A DNA stretch of 64,000 bases from Tabrizicola sp. (GCF_016792905.1 NZ_JAEULP010000069.1:42983-106982), one strand, 5' to 3'; shown: positions 1 through 8,660, numbered from the stretch's first letter. Notes: generated by a model from the sequence alone, not told the origin. Numbers and translations are program-made.

Positions 1-1
1 C

Positions 2-766
2 GTTCTACGCCTTTCGAAGGAGAGCCCGGACGCGGAGGCCGGGCTGCGCGGGGCGCTGGCCTGGCTGGCACCCAAGCAGACAGGCTATCTGGTGCGAATC
101 TGGATCGAGTCGACCGACCCGTTTCTGTGCCGGATTGCAACAGCGGCGATTGCCGATCATCGCGTCGATCCGAAGGACCGGCTGGATGGGCTTATGCGCC
201 ATGCTGACCCCGGCGTGCGGGCGGAGGCGTATCGGCTGGCGGGGGTGACGTTGCGCAAGGATGCGCTTGGCGCGCTGCGGCAGGCGCTGGAGACCGAAGC
301 CGACACCGTAGCGCGGGCGCAGGCGGCGATGGCCTGTGCTGCGCTGGGGGAGCGGAGCGCAACGCCAGTACTGCGCAGTGCCGCGGTTGCGGGCGGGTCG
401 GAAGGTCTGGCAGCCCTGCGGCTGGCAATTGGCTCGGCTTCGATGGCCGAGACACGCGACTGGCTTGGCAGATTGTTCACGCAGGACGCAACAGCGCCGC
501 TGGCGGTGCGTGGAGCGGGGATGCTTGGCGACACGTCGATCCTGGCCTGGCTGGTGCGGCAGATGCACGACCCCGCGCTGGCGGTTGCCGCGGGGCAATC
601 CTTGCTGGAGCTGTTTCCCGAGGCGGGAACGCTGGACGAGCTGTTCTCGGCCGACCCCCGGGATTTCGAAGCGACCTTCGCTGCCCGGTTTGGCGACGAC
701 CTGCCACTTCTGCCGGTGGCGGCCCGGGTCGAGGCCTGGGCAGCGGCACGGCGCGCTGCTAGCTGA
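2..766 (+). CDS. HEAT-repeat T6SS-associated protein (5' end missing)
   Basis: The frame is already open at base 2, so the gene enters from the left edge; only the last 254 codons are visible. The protein is Ala/Leu/Arg-rich and made of short helical pairs typical of HEAT-like repeats, for example around residues 'DPGVRAEAYRLAG' and 'AQAAMACAALGE'. It resembles the TIGR02270-type proteins that often accompany the DUF2169, ketoacyl-synthase-like and DUF4150 PAAR genes in T6SS loci, and exactly that trio lies just to the right. It converges with the DUF3396 gene and their stop ends overlap by 8 bases. Function is unknown; a scaffold or effector-handling role is inferred from context only. No catalytic motif was seen. 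Confidence 0.7.
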   Translation, partial: VLRLSKESPDAEAGLRGALAWLAPKQTGYLVRIWIESTDPFLCRIATAAIADHRVDPKDRLDGLMRHADPGVRAEAYRLAGVTLRKDALGALRQALETEADTVARAQAAMACAALGERSATPVLRSAAVAGGSEGLAALRLAIGSASMAETRDWLGRLFTQDATAPLAVRGAGMLGDTSILAWLVRQMHDPALAVAAGQSLLELFPEAGTLDELFSADPRDFEATFAARFGDDLPLLPVAARVEAWAAARRAAS

Positions 767-1763
767 GGCCGCGCAGCTGCGCCCAAGCCGCACCGGAAGC
801 GAAGCGACCGAGCCAGTCCTCGGTCGCGGTCTCATTGGCTTCGAACCCGTCGCCGGGCAGGGTGCCAATGTCGTGCAGGATCAGTCCGTCCATCGCCTGC
901 GCCATGGCCTGATACTGCGAAAGCTCGATGGGCAGGCGGTTCCTGTCCAGAGGCGAGGGGTGGTTGCCAAGGGCGAAGATCGTGCCATAGCGCCGGTCAA
1001 GGACTGCAATGTCCGGGACTTTCCCTAACTGATTCAGAGACGCGGTCAGGCCGAACTGTGCCGCGAAGCCATGCCCGATGGCGTTCAGCCAGCATGGCGG
1101 CTGAAGTGCGGCGTGCATGCGGGTCGCGCTGAGATCGAGGATGTCCAGGTCGACGCCCCAAAAGCGGCGCACTTTGGCGTAGATTTCCGTAAACGCTGCA
1201 TCCTTCTCGTCTGGCAGGAACGAGATCATCAGCCCGGCGTGACCCGAATGATGCACGATGTTATCGGCGAGCGTTTGCAGCACATGGACCAGTCCGTTGG
1301 CCGGGAAATCGAGTGGGAACAGGAAGCGGACGAACCAGTGCAGGCCGGTGTCGCGGTACTTCAGGGCGCAGACATGCAGGTTGAAAGTCCCGCCTTCGGC
1401 CATCGTCCGCCCGTCCCAGAGCTGCGCGTCCAATGCGCGACCGTCACGGATGCGGTTGCGGGCGGCCTCGAACTGCGGCCAGCGGCGACCAGCGGCGGCG
1501 GCATCGCGGGCGGAGCGGGTGAGCACCGGATGATGCAGGTCGGACCAGTCCAAAAGCTCGTCGATCTTGAAGCGGGTGATGCGGTCAGGAGGGCAGACGG
1601 TCTGGTAGAGGCCAAGAAGCCAGTCAAATTCCTGCACGGTCAGGGACTTCGGGTAGAAAACGACTTGCAGGAGAAGGCGGTTGATCGGGCCGAAGCCGCC
1701 CGCAGCGAATGTCGTCAGCGCGGCCGGCAGGTGCAAGCCGTGGTCTTGCGGGTTACTGGTCAT
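759..1763 (-). CDS. DUF3396-type putative T6SS immunity family protein
   Basis: A 334-residue protein starting at the ATG at 1763, which overlaps the 3' end of the SUKH gene by 11 bases. The same frame stays open to 2174, but the extra upstream residues are the out-of-frame reading of the SUKH gene, so that longer start was rejected. The sequence resembles DUF3396 proteins, which databases often label 'type VI immunity family'; I place it on overall character (tracts such as FPLDFPANGLVHVLQTLAD and WGVDLDILDLS) rather than a catalytic motif. No signal peptide or membrane segment is evident, so it is probably cytoplasmic. Lying last in the effector operon suggests protection against the adjacent toxin, possibly redundant with the SUKH protein. 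Family assignment is moderate. Confidence 0.65.
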   Translation of the reverse strand: MTSNPQDHGLHLPAALTTFAAGGFGPINRLLLQVVFYPKSLTVQEFDWLLGLYQTVCPPDRITRFKIDELLDWSDLHHPVLTRSARDAAAAGRRWPQFEAARNRIRDGRALDAQLWDGRTMAEGGTFNLHVCALKYRDTGLHWFVRFLFPLDFPANGLVHVLQTLADNIVHHSGHAGLMISFLPDEKDAAFTEIYAKVRRFWGVDLDILDLSATRMHAALQPPCWLNAIGHGFAAQFGLTASLNQLGKVPDIAVLDRRYGTIFALGNHPSPLDRNRLPIELSQYQAMAQAMDGLILHDIGTLPGDGFEANETATEDWLGRFASGAAWAQLRGLS

Positions 1764-2301
1764 CGGCCTCGTCCTCGTGGGGCCCTTTCCGCTCTTCCTC
1801 GATCTGGTTTCGCAGCGAGTCGAGAGAGCCCTGTAGAAAGGCATCGAAGTCGGCGTGTTCGGCCAGCAGTTCAGAGTACTGATATTCATGGAAAGGCTGC
1901 CGCGACAGATCGGGCGGCCAGAGAAACAGCGACACGAAGGCATCGACTCCCAGAAGCACCGGCACGGCACGGTTGGCAAGCGGGTCTTCCTGGCCAAACT
2001 CCTCAAAGGGGGCTTCAAGTGCTTCCAGCGCCTCGTCGGTCCAGTCGAGCTTTCGCCAACCGGTTCCAAGGATCGCAGCATCGCCCAGAAAGTCCGGCCA
2101 GCCGTCGTGCAGCAGAAGGAAGGCGCGGAATGAGGGCGGCAGGGGAAAGCCGCAGTCACGTTCGTAGGCGGCAACCTGCGCTTCGGTTGCGGGAGCGTTC
2201 GGCAAGCCGGTAACGATCTCGTCGAACATCAGCATGTCGAGCTCTCGGCCTGCGGCAGTCAGGTCGGCGACCAGTTTCCGGCGGGCGGCGTCGGAAAGCA
2301 T
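1753..2301 (-). CDS. SMI1/KNR4 (SUKH) family putative immunity protein
   Basis: 182 residues from the ATG at 2301. That ATG overlaps the toxin stop codon (ATGA), so translation is probably coupled to the toxin; a longer start at 2397 would lie inside the toxin gene. The core resembles SUKH/SMI1-KNR4 proteins: an N-terminal 'TEAQVAAYERDCGFPLPPSFRAF' region (two pieces, 'AAYERDCGFPLPPSFRAFL'), then 'LHDGWPDFLGDAAILG', the familiar 'P.sfr.fl..hdG' layout. SUKH proteins are the most frequent immunity partners of polymorphic nuclease toxins, so this is the leading candidate to neutralise the PAAR-linked toxin encoded directly upstream. No signal peptide is seen, as expected for cytoplasmic protection against a nuclease. 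Confidence 0.8.
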   Translation of the reverse strand: MLSDAARRKLVADLTAAGRELDMLMFDEIVTGLPNAPATEAQVAAYERDCGFPLPPSFRAFLLLHDGWPDFLGDAAILGTGWRKLDWTDEALEALEAPFEEFGQEDPLANRAVPVLLGVDAFVSLFLWPPDLSRQPFHEYQYSELLAEHADFDAFLQGSLDSLRNQIEEERKGPHEDEADDQ

Positions 2302-3260
2302 CACGGTGTCGGCGGCGGCGGGCAGCAATCGCCTTTCACGCCGGTATGCTTGTTCGTCCCGCTTGTCTTCAGATCGCTCATTGCTCCTCCGATCCATTTG
2401 TTCGGCTTCGAGGACATCCAGCGCAGGTTCGATGTCGCCTCGGGGTCGCCGTTGTGCTGGATTTCGCGGTAGTGATCGGGGCTGAAGCCCTTGAATCCGC
2501 TCTTCTTGGCCTTGTCTTTCAGGACTTTCTCACAGGATGGCGTGATGTTGTGGAACTTCATGTCCTCGGGCTTGCCGGTCCCGCTCGCGCCCTTCCCCTG
2601 GCCGGCATAGCGCTTGATCCGGCGACAGGCCTTGTTGCCGCGATCGCGCCGTGCCTCGTAGCTGGTGGTGCGCTGGATCGGCTTGCCGCTGCGGTTCGCT
2701 TCCTTGATCTTGCGGTTGTAGTAGGCAATCTTCGCGCAGATTTCTTCCAGCTCGCAGTTGGAATACGCCTTGCGCTTCTTTCCGGTCCGCTTGCTGACGC
2801 CTTTCGGGGCGCCCTTGCAGTGTACCACCAGATTGCCCTCGGCATCGGTGCTTGTCCGCGGGTCAATGTTTCCGCCCAGGTCCACCGTGTTCTGATTGTT
2901 GTGGAACTTCTTGTCGGTGTGGCGACAGGCGTTCTGGCCGTCCATTTTGACGTCAAAGGAATAGGTGATCCAGTCAGTCGCCTTCATGTTGACGCTCGAC
3001 TTCACCCCGCCCGCTGTGCCGGGTTCGTCGCCGTTGCTGGAGCCGTATTGCGAGCCCTTGATCGCAATCATCTTGCCTTTGGCGAAGACGGTCGTCGTCC
3101 CGCCCTTCAGCGAGGACTGCTGTGCAATGTTGGGATAGGGAAGAGGGATCGGACCCCCGGGGCTGGGCGTCTTGCAGACATCGGGGATTGTGGCCGTCGA
3201 GATGCCGACGGTGCCCTTGTAGGTCAGTCCCAGCGAATTGACGGAGATATGCGATGGCAT
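2301..3260 (-). CDS. PAAR-like (DUF4150) effector with putative HNH-like nuclease C-terminus
   Basis: 319 residues. Residues 1-130 resemble the DUF4150 PAAR-like spike tip ('MPSHISVNSLGLTYKGTVGI', 'TPSPGGPIPLPYPNIAQ', 'VFAKGKMIAIKGS'), which caps VgrG. Residues 140-310 are a Lys/Arg- and Cys-rich extension carrying 'FSPDHYREIQHNGDP' with D262-H263, then N278-L279 and N287. This DH...NL...N spacing is what an HNH/treble-clef nuclease shows, but it is inferred by eye. The gene sits after DUF2169 and the ketoacyl-synthase-like gene and before a SUKH immunity gene, the usual order for a DUF2169-loaded T6SS effector. Start ATG at 3260 follows the upstream gene by 9 bases. Nuclease activity is an inference; the PAAR-like part is firmer. 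Confidence 0.8.
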   Translation of the reverse strand: MPSHISVNSLGLTYKGTVGISTATIPDVCKTPSPGGPIPLPYPNIAQQSSLKGGTTTVFAKGKMIAIKGSQYGSSNGDEPGTAGGVKSSVNMKATDWITYSFDVKMDGQNACRHTDKKFHNNQNTVDLGGNIDPRTSTDAEGNLVVHCKGAPKGVSKRTGKKRKAYSNCELEEICAKIAYYNRKIKEANRSGKPIQRTTSYEARRDRGNKACRRIKRYAGQGKGASGTGKPEDMKFHNITPSCEKVLKDKAKKSGFKGFSPDHYREIQHNGDPEATSNLRWMSSKPNKWIGGAMSDLKTSGTNKHTGVKGDCCPPPPTP

Positions 3261-3269
3261 CCGGTTCCC

Positions 3270-4301
3270 TCACATCCTGCGCAAGAGGGCTGCGGCGCGC
3301 AGGCCCTGTTCCGAACTGGCCCAAACCAGCGTCTGCAGTCCCTTGGAATAGTTCCGCGCTTCCGCCTCGGCGGCAAGGCAGACGAAGAGCGGGCCTGACG
3401 CGGCTCCGATGTCGCCCCAGCAATCGGCCGGGGTTTCGAAATCGGCAGCATTGCGAAAAAGGGTCGGGTTTCTGATCGCGGCGAAGCCATACTCGTTTCC
3501 ACGATAGCGCTCGCCGTTCATGTCGCAAAGGATCCGGTCAACCTTGGGCGACTCGGGCGGGGCAGCCATGCGGAACGCGTCACTCAGGCCTTCGCCAAGG
3601 CAGATACCCTCGGTCTTGATCAGGTTGGTCTCGCGGCCGTAGCCGACTCCCGCCAGATCCAGAAGCGGGCGGATGCCCGCCGACCGGGCTAGGTCGCTGG
3701 ACGCCAGCAGGACGAAACCTGCGGCTTCGCCGGGACAGAAGCCGTAAAGGTTCTGTTCGGAATGAAGCTGCTCCAGGTCATCGAGCCATTCCAGCGTTTC
3801 GGGGTGCAGATAGCTGTCAACGCCTCCGACCAGGGCCAGTTGGGTGCGTCCCTCCCGGATCGCCTGGGCGCCAAGCGCCAGGGCGAGCAGGCCACCGGCG
3901 TGGCCGCGGGCAAGGTGTGCGACCGTGCCAATCCGGGGGCCAAGCGCCTCGCGCAGGGCCTCGACCAATACCGCCGCGAAACTCTCTGACTGGCCGGGGC
4001 GGGGTTCTCCGGTGCAAACCAGAAGCCGGACCGGAGACAGGCCCTGCTGTCCCTGGATCGGGCGGAGCGCCTCGTGCGCGGCGGGCAGAGCAAGGTCGAC
4101 CAGCCGCCGAGCGCCTGCGAGCAGCGGGTCGAGGCCAAGGTCCCGGGCGACGCGCATGGGATTGCCAAAACGGTCGATCATGTAGGGATGTTCGGCCAGC
4201 GCGGGGATTCCGGCCCTTACCGCCGCAGCCGTGGAGACCCGATCGAAGCCGAGCGCTGTGCGCCCGCCGCAGCCGATGATCGCGATCCGGCCTGACTGCA
4301 T
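3270..4301 (-). CDS. Beta-ketoacyl-synthase-like (thiolase-fold) T6SS accessory protein, apparently non-catalytic
   Basis: 343 residues with the ketoacyl synthase/thiolase fold: 'RIAIIGCGGRTALGFD' at the N-terminus, 'GAQAIREGRTQLALVGGVDS' in the middle and 'WGDIGAASGPLFVCLA' near the C-terminus. The position that normally holds the nucleophilic Cys after the central strand reads 'ARGHAGG', with H134 where Cys is expected. The usual HGTGT His region reads 'CDMNGERYRGNE'. Condensing-enzyme activity is therefore unlikely. Such proteins recur between DUF2169 and DUF4150 genes in T6SS clusters, where they probably act structurally, perhaps in loading the PAAR-like effector. The gene is 9 bases from both neighbours, so almost certainly in the clpV operon. 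Fold call firm; role inferred. Confidence 0.78.
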   Translation of the reverse strand: MQSGRIAIIGCGGRTALGFDRVSTAAAVRAGIPALAEHPYMIDRFGNPMRVARDLGLDPLLAGARRLVDLALPAAHEALRPIQGQQGLSPVRLLVCTGEPRPGQSESFAAVLVEALREALGPRIGTVAHLARGHAGGLLALALGAQAIREGRTQLALVGGVDSYLHPETLEWLDDLEQLHSEQNLYGFCPGEAAGFVLLASSDLARSAGIRPLLDLAGVGYGRETNLIKTEGICLGEGLSDAFRMAAPPESPKVDRILCDMNGERYRGNEYGFAAIRNPTLFRNAADFETPADCWGDIGAASGPLFVCLAAEAEARNYSKGLQTLVWASSEQGLRAAALLRRM

Positions 4302-4310
4302 CGCCGCCCC

Positions 4311-5375
4311 CTAGTCCGCAACCCAGACCCCGGTCTGCAAGACCGAGTCTGGCGTGCCGATGCGAGTACGCAGCCTTACGACAGTTTCCTCCATATGCTC
4401 TTCATGGCCGGGCGGCACTTCCAGCGCCGAGAGATGGGTGAGTTCGAAGCGGCGTAGGTCGGGAAAGAGCCGCAGCGTATGGATCGCAGTACCGTGTCGC
4501 TGTTCACGCCGACGGGTGAAACGGGTACGCAGGTCGAAGTTCAGGCGGGGAATCAGGAAGTCGAGGTAGCCGTCCACGGTGAAGCAGCCGAGCTGGACCC
4601 TTTCATACCCGACAAGCGGGGCGCCAGTCTGCTGGTCAACGGGGGCCGACTGGTAGTACATCCGATCGAAGTCGACGGGAAGCAGGGGATCGCGGTGGTC
4701 AAGCCAGGCCTTGCCGTAGGTGCCGCCATAGCGGATCCGGGGCTGCCAGTGATGCGCGACCGGGCCGAACCCGGCAGGACGGCCGGTGCCGAGCGCGCGG
4801 TACGGGCTGTCCGGATACTCGAAATTCGGTGCGAGCTTGCCTTCAAGTTCGGAATGACGCGTGGCAAAGCCACGGCCAACCGGATTGGCCGGTTCCCAAG
4901 CCGGGGTTGCAGCCTCGGTTCCCCCGAAGGCGCGCTCCCAGGTCAGGGGCATCCGCTGGAACAGCGCGGGCTGGCTGAGCATCAGTGATACCGGTCCGTT
5001 CGCAATGAAGCGGTCCCCGATGACGCTGACGGTTTTGTCTATGTCGGCGACTTTCAGGCGAATCTCGGTTCGTTCGGCGGGCCGGGTGTCCGGAGTGTAG
5101 GCATGACCGCTGACAAGGACATCCGTGCGGGCCTTGATGAGATAGAGGTCGCAATCCTCGATCATCTCCGTGGTGGCCGGATCATCGGCGAAGACAGGAG
5201 CGCGGGCGATCTGGGTCTGCGGGACCGAAGGCTTCTGGCGACCGTCGGGACCAATGTCAAAGCAGGCGCGGATGGCCACCAGCCAGAACTCCGCCCCGCG
5301 CTCGTCGCGGGCCCAGGTGCTTGCGGCGGCAAAGGGGGTTTCGTTGGTCAGGAGCCACATGGGGTCAGCCGCCAT
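4311..5375 (-). CDS. DUF2169 family T6SS adaptor/chaperone
   Basis: 354 residues resembling DUF2169 proteins, with 'WLLTNETPFAAASTWARDE' at the start, 'LTWERAFGGTEA' and 'NPVGRGFA' in the middle and 'CFTVDGYLDFLIPRLNFDL' toward the end. DUF2169 proteins are known adaptors that dock PAAR-like (DUF4150) effectors onto the VgrG spike. Here the gene lies one step from the ketoacyl-synthase-like gene and two from the PAAR-like toxin, consistent with that role. It starts 3 bases after the stop of the DUF6484 gene, so it is co-transcribed and perhaps translationally coupled. Cytoplasmic: no signal or membrane segment. Confidence 0.85.
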   Translation of the reverse strand: MAADPMWLLTNETPFAAASTWARDERGAEFWLVAIRACFDIGPDGRQKPSVPQTQIARAPVFADDPATTEMIEDCDLYLIKARTDVLVSGHAYTPDTRPAERTEIRLKVADIDKTVSVIGDRFIANGPVSLMLSQPALFQRMPLTWERAFGGTEAATPAWEPANPVGRGFATRHSELEGKLAPNFEYPDSPYRALGTGRPAGFGPVAHHWQPRIRYGGTYGKAWLDHRDPLLPVDFDRMYYQSAPVDQQTGAPLVGYERVQLGCFTVDGYLDFLIPRLNFDLRTRFTRRREQRHGTAIHTLRLFPDLRRFELTHLSALEVPPGHEEHMEETVVRLRTRIGTPDSVLQTGVWVAD

Positions 5376-5378
5376 TGA

Positions 5379-5789
5379 TCAGTTTAACTGCACGGTCGCC
5401 CCCTGAATCCGGTTCGGCCCCTCCGACCGGCTGAGAAGCTGCGTCCCCCGAATCGTGACCCGACCATCGGCGGTCAGATGGATGCTGGCCTTGCCGCATT
5501 TCAGCGTGACCTCGCGCCGCGCCTCAAGCACCAGCCTTTCGCCGTCGGTCTGGATTTCGGGGGCAGGAGGCTGGATCAGACCAAGGATCAGCGGCTGGTC
5601 GTTCATCAGCACTACCGCCGCCTGGCGCCCGACCGAACCACGGTCGACCGAGACCAGAGATTGCGCAACGACCTGGGTCTCGCCCCAGAGGTCCGGGGCG
5701 ATGATGCTCGCGCATCCATCTGGGCCGATCCCGATGATCTCGGCGCGGTGGACTCCCTGCAGGCCAAGGAAGGGTCCGTCATGCATCAT
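5379..5789 (-). CDS. DUF6484 domain-containing T6SS-associated protein
   Basis: 136 residues. The N-terminal half ('GIGPDGCASIIAPDL', 'AAVVLMNDQPLILGLIQPP') is a small beta-rich module like the DUF6484 domain found beside DUF2169 and PAAR genes. The C-terminal half ('LVLEARREVTLKCGKASIHL', 'ADGRVTIRGTQLLSRSEG') reads like the beta-prism/needle sequence seen at VgrG C-termini. Two ATGs occur in tandem (5789 and 5786). AGGAGG ends 4 bases before the first and 7 before the second, so the second may be the real start. It follows clpV by 8 bases. Probably a spike-assembly accessory; no enzymatic motif. Confidence 0.7.
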   Translation of the reverse strand: MMHDGPFLGLQGVHRAEIIGIGPDGCASIIAPDLWGETQVVAQSLVSVDRGSVGRQAAVVLMNDQPLILGLIQPPAPEIQTDGERLVLEARREVTLKCGKASIHLTADGRVTIRGTQLLSRSEGPNRIQGATVQLN

Positions 5790-5797
5790 CCGTCCTC

Positions 5798-8506
5798 CTA
5801 TTCGAAGGCATAAGCGAAGCCCGCATCCGAGCCGGTGACGGTCACGCGCGTCAGCTCGGCCCGTTCCAGCTTGCGGTTCAGGACCTGGCGGGAAAGTTCG
5901 GGAAGGAGCGTGTTGGTCAGGATCGCGTCGATCATCCGCCCGCCGCTTTCGATTTCCGTGCAGCGGGCCTTGATCGTGTCCATCACCCCCTCGCCGATCA
6001 CCAGCTCCGCCCCATGCCCCGCCTCCAGCCTGCGGGCGATGCCGCGGAGCTTGTGGCCGGCGATGGCCTCGATCATCTGGTCGGAAAGGGGGTAGTAGGG
6101 GATGGTAACGACGCGGCCCAGAAGGGCGGCGGGGAAGACCTTCAGAAGCGGTGCGCGGAGAGAGGCCGTCAGCTCCTCCAGATCAGCGCCCGCCTTGCCC
6201 TCCTCGGTCATCGCCATGATTTCCTCGGACCCGACGTTGGAGGTGAGAAGAATCAGCGTGTTCTTGAAGTCGATCCGGCGGCCTTCGCTGTCGTCCATCA
6301 TCCCCTTGTCGAAGACCTGGAAGAATATCTCGTGCACGTCGGGGTGGGCCTTCTCGACCTCGTCCAGCAGGATCACCGAGTAAGGCCGCCGCCGGACAGC
6401 CTCGGTCAGGATGCCGCCCTTGCCATAGCCGACATAGCCGGGAGGGGCGCCCTTCAGGGTGGAGACGGTGTGCGCCTCCTGAAACTCGGACATGTTGATC
6501 GAGATAAGGTTCTGCTCGCCGCCATAGAGGGTCTCGGCCAGCGCCAGCGCGGTCTCGGTCTTGCCGACGCCGGAGGGGCCGCAGAGCATGAAGACACCGA
6601 TGGGCTTCTCGGGGGCACCAAGTCCGGCGTAGGAGGTCTGGATGCGGTTCGCGATCATCCCCATCGCGTGATCCTGTCCCACGACGCGTTCCGAGAGCGT
6701 CCCGGCCAGTTGCAGCGCGCGTTCGGTCTGGCTGGCGAGCATCCGGCCCATCGGGATGCCGGTCCAGTCCTGCACGATGGCGCCGACGGCAAGCCGGTCG
6801 ACGGCGGGCAGGATCAGCGGGCGTTCGCCCTGCGCCTCGGCCAGCGCGGCCATCTTGGTGCGCAGGGTGGTGAGCATCTCGGCCCGCTCCTCGGGGGTCA
6901 GGGCCGCAGGTTCGGCGGTGTCCTCGGTCGCTTCGGGCGGAGTTTCCCCGGTAGCGCCGGTGTCGTCGACCGGCTGGCCTGCCCCGCGCAGGGTGGCGCG
7001 GAGGGAAAGGACCTCGTCGACCAGGGCCTTTTCGGCCTCCCACCTTGCCTTGGCGGCGTCGAGTTCGGTGGTGGCCTTCGCAATCGAGGCCTCAACTTCG
7101 GCCTTCCGCTCGCCCACCTCGATGCCGATGGCTTCTTCGCGGGAGATGATGCCCTGTTCCACCTCCAGCGAGGACAGTCGACGCTCGATGTCCTCGACCT
7201 CGGCGGGCGTGGCGTGCTGCGAGACGGCGACACGGGCGCAGGCGGTGTCGAGGAGGCTGATCGCCTTGTCGGGAAGCTGGCGCGAGGGGATGTAGCGGTG
7301 CGAAAGGGTGACGGCGGCCTCGATCGCCTCATCCAGAATTTCGACCTTGTGGTGCTTTTCCAGCACTCCGGCCACGCCGCGCAGCATGCGGACGGCGGCG
7401 TCTTCGGCGGGTTCCTCGACCTTGACCACCTGGAAGCGGCGGGTCAGGGCGGGATCCTTCTCGATATGCTCCTTGTATTCCGACCATGTGGTCGCCGCGA
7501 CGGTGCGGAGTTCGCCCCGCGCAAGGGCGGGTTTGAGGAGGTTCGCCGCATCGCCGGTGCCCGCCGCGCCCCCGGCGCCAATCAGGGTGTGGGCTTCGTC
7601 GATGAAGAGAATGATCGGCTTCTCGGACGACTGCACCTCGTCGATCACCTGTTTCAGGCGCTTCTCGAACTCGCCCTTCACCGAGGCACCCGCCTGCATC
7701 AGACCGACGTCCAGCATGTGCAGGTCGACCGCCTTCAACTGCGGCGGCACGTCGCCGCGCGCGAGGCGCAGGGCGAAGCCCTCGACCACGGCGGTCTTGC
7801 CCACCCCGGCCTCGCCGGTGAGGATCGGGTTGTTCTGGCGGCGGCGCATGAGGATGTCGATGATCTGGCGGATTTCCGGGTCTCGACCGATCACCGGGTC
7901 GATCTTGCCCGCCCGCGCTCGTTCGGTCAGGTTCGTCGCATACTGGTCCAGCGCCGACTTGCCGCCAGGGGCTTGTTTCGCCTTTGGCGCCTCACCCTCG
8001 GGCTTCGCGCCCTCCACCGATTCTGCCAGCAGGTCGCCCAGTTGCGCGCCCATCGAGACCGGGTCGATCTTGTCGAATTCGAGGCTAATCTTGAAGAGAA
8101 GCCCCTCCAGCACCGGCACCTTCAGCGCGCCCAGCAGAATATAGGTCGACCGCACCGTATCGTCGCCGAATTCCAGGCTGCCGAAGGTCCAGCCCTCCTG
8201 GATGGCGCGGAAGATGTGGTCGGAAAACTCCTCGACCGAGCCCGCACCATGCGGCAGGGCGTCCACTGCGCGGGTGATGTCAGCTGCAAGTCGCGAGGCA
8301 TCAACTCCAGCCGAGGCGCAGAGGATCTCGAAATCCGACCGGGCCGACTGCGACAGCGCCTCGATGAAATGGACCAGCTCGACATAGGGATTGCCGCGCG
8401 TCTTCGCGGCCTGCGCGGCGGCGGAGAACGCCTTTAGGCAGACGGGGTTCAGCTTCCCGACCAGCTCTTTCCGCTTGATCGTTTCGGTACCGCCGCGTGG
8501 GGCCAT
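5798..8506 (-). CDS. clpV: T6SS disassembly ATPase ClpV (TssH)
   Basis: 902 residues, the normal length for ClpV. An N-terminal Clp repeat domain (about 1-160) precedes two AAA+ modules with Walker A motifs GEAGVGKT (about residue 235) and GPSGVGKTE (about 625), Walker B 'ILFIDEAHTLIGAGG', and a central coiled-coil region. ClpV threads and recycles the contracted TssB/TssC sheath. Unlike most T6SS loci, clpV is on the opposite strand from the sheath genes and heads the effector/adaptor operon. GAAGG lies just upstream of the ATG at 8506. It is divergent from ppkA across 154 bases. Confidence 0.97.
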   Translation of the reverse strand: MAPRGGTETIKRKELVGKLNPVCLKAFSAAAQAAKTRGNPYVELVHFIEALSQSARSDFEILCASAGVDASRLAADITRAVDALPHGAGSVEEFSDHIFRAIQEGWTFGSLEFGDDTVRSTYILLGALKVPVLEGLLFKISLEFDKIDPVSMGAQLGDLLAESVEGAKPEGEAPKAKQAPGGKSALDQYATNLTERARAGKIDPVIGRDPEIRQIIDILMRRRQNNPILTGEAGVGKTAVVEGFALRLARGDVPPQLKAVDLHMLDVGLMQAGASVKGEFEKRLKQVIDEVQSSEKPIILFIDEAHTLIGAGGAAGTGDAANLLKPALARGELRTVAATTWSEYKEHIEKDPALTRRFQVVKVEEPAEDAAVRMLRGVAGVLEKHHKVEILDEAIEAAVTLSHRYIPSRQLPDKAISLLDTACARVAVSQHATPAEVEDIERRLSSLEVEQGIISREEAIGIEVGERKAEVEASIAKATTELDAAKARWEAEKALVDEVLSLRATLRGAGQPVDDTGATGETPPEATEDTAEPAALTPEERAEMLTTLRTKMAALAEAQGERPLILPAVDRLAVGAIVQDWTGIPMGRMLASQTERALQLAGTLSERVVGQDHAMGMIANRIQTSYAGLGAPEKPIGVFMLCGPSGVGKTETALALAETLYGGEQNLISINMSEFQEAHTVSTLKGAPPGYVGYGKGGILTEAVRRRPYSVILLDEVEKAHPDVHEIFFQVFDKGMMDDSEGRRIDFKNTLILLTSNVGSEEIMAMTEEGKAGADLEELTASLRAPLLKVFPAALLGRVVTIPYYPLSDQMIEAIAGHKLRGIARRLEAGHGAELVIGEGVMDTIKARCTEIESGGRMIDAILTNTLLPELSRQVLNRKLERAELTRVTVTGSDAGFAYAFE

Positions 8507-8660
8507 AATCCTTCCCCTTCAAGTATCTTGAATATGCTTGCTCATCCGTCCGGAAAGACGCAGGCTTTCCGCAAGGTCAGTCTAGTCCGGAATTTTTCCC
8601 ATGGCGAATGTTTTGGCGGCGCCGGTCGTGAATCCCGGACCCGTGACGGCGGGTTAGACC
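8507..8660. promoter_or_regulatory. Divergent intergenic region clpV / ppkA
   Basis: 154 bases between divergently oriented clpV and the kinase gene that starts the main T6SS operon, so promoters for both should be here. An inverted repeat GGAAAG-N7-CTTTCC spans 8552-8570 and could be an operator. No convincing -35/-10 pair or sigma-54 (GG-N10-GC) element could be picked by eye. Confidence 0.4.

Noticed and set aside
759-2174. A 471-codon reading of the DUF3396 gene.
   Set aside because: The first 137 codons are the out-of-frame reading of the SUKH gene; the ATG at 1763 gives a sensible start with an 11-base overlap.
6014-8437. Long open frame (about 800 codons) on the plus strand opposite clpV.
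   Set aside because: Antisense shadow of a high-GC gene; the protein is rich in Gly/Arg/His with no domain, and ClpV on the other strand is certain.
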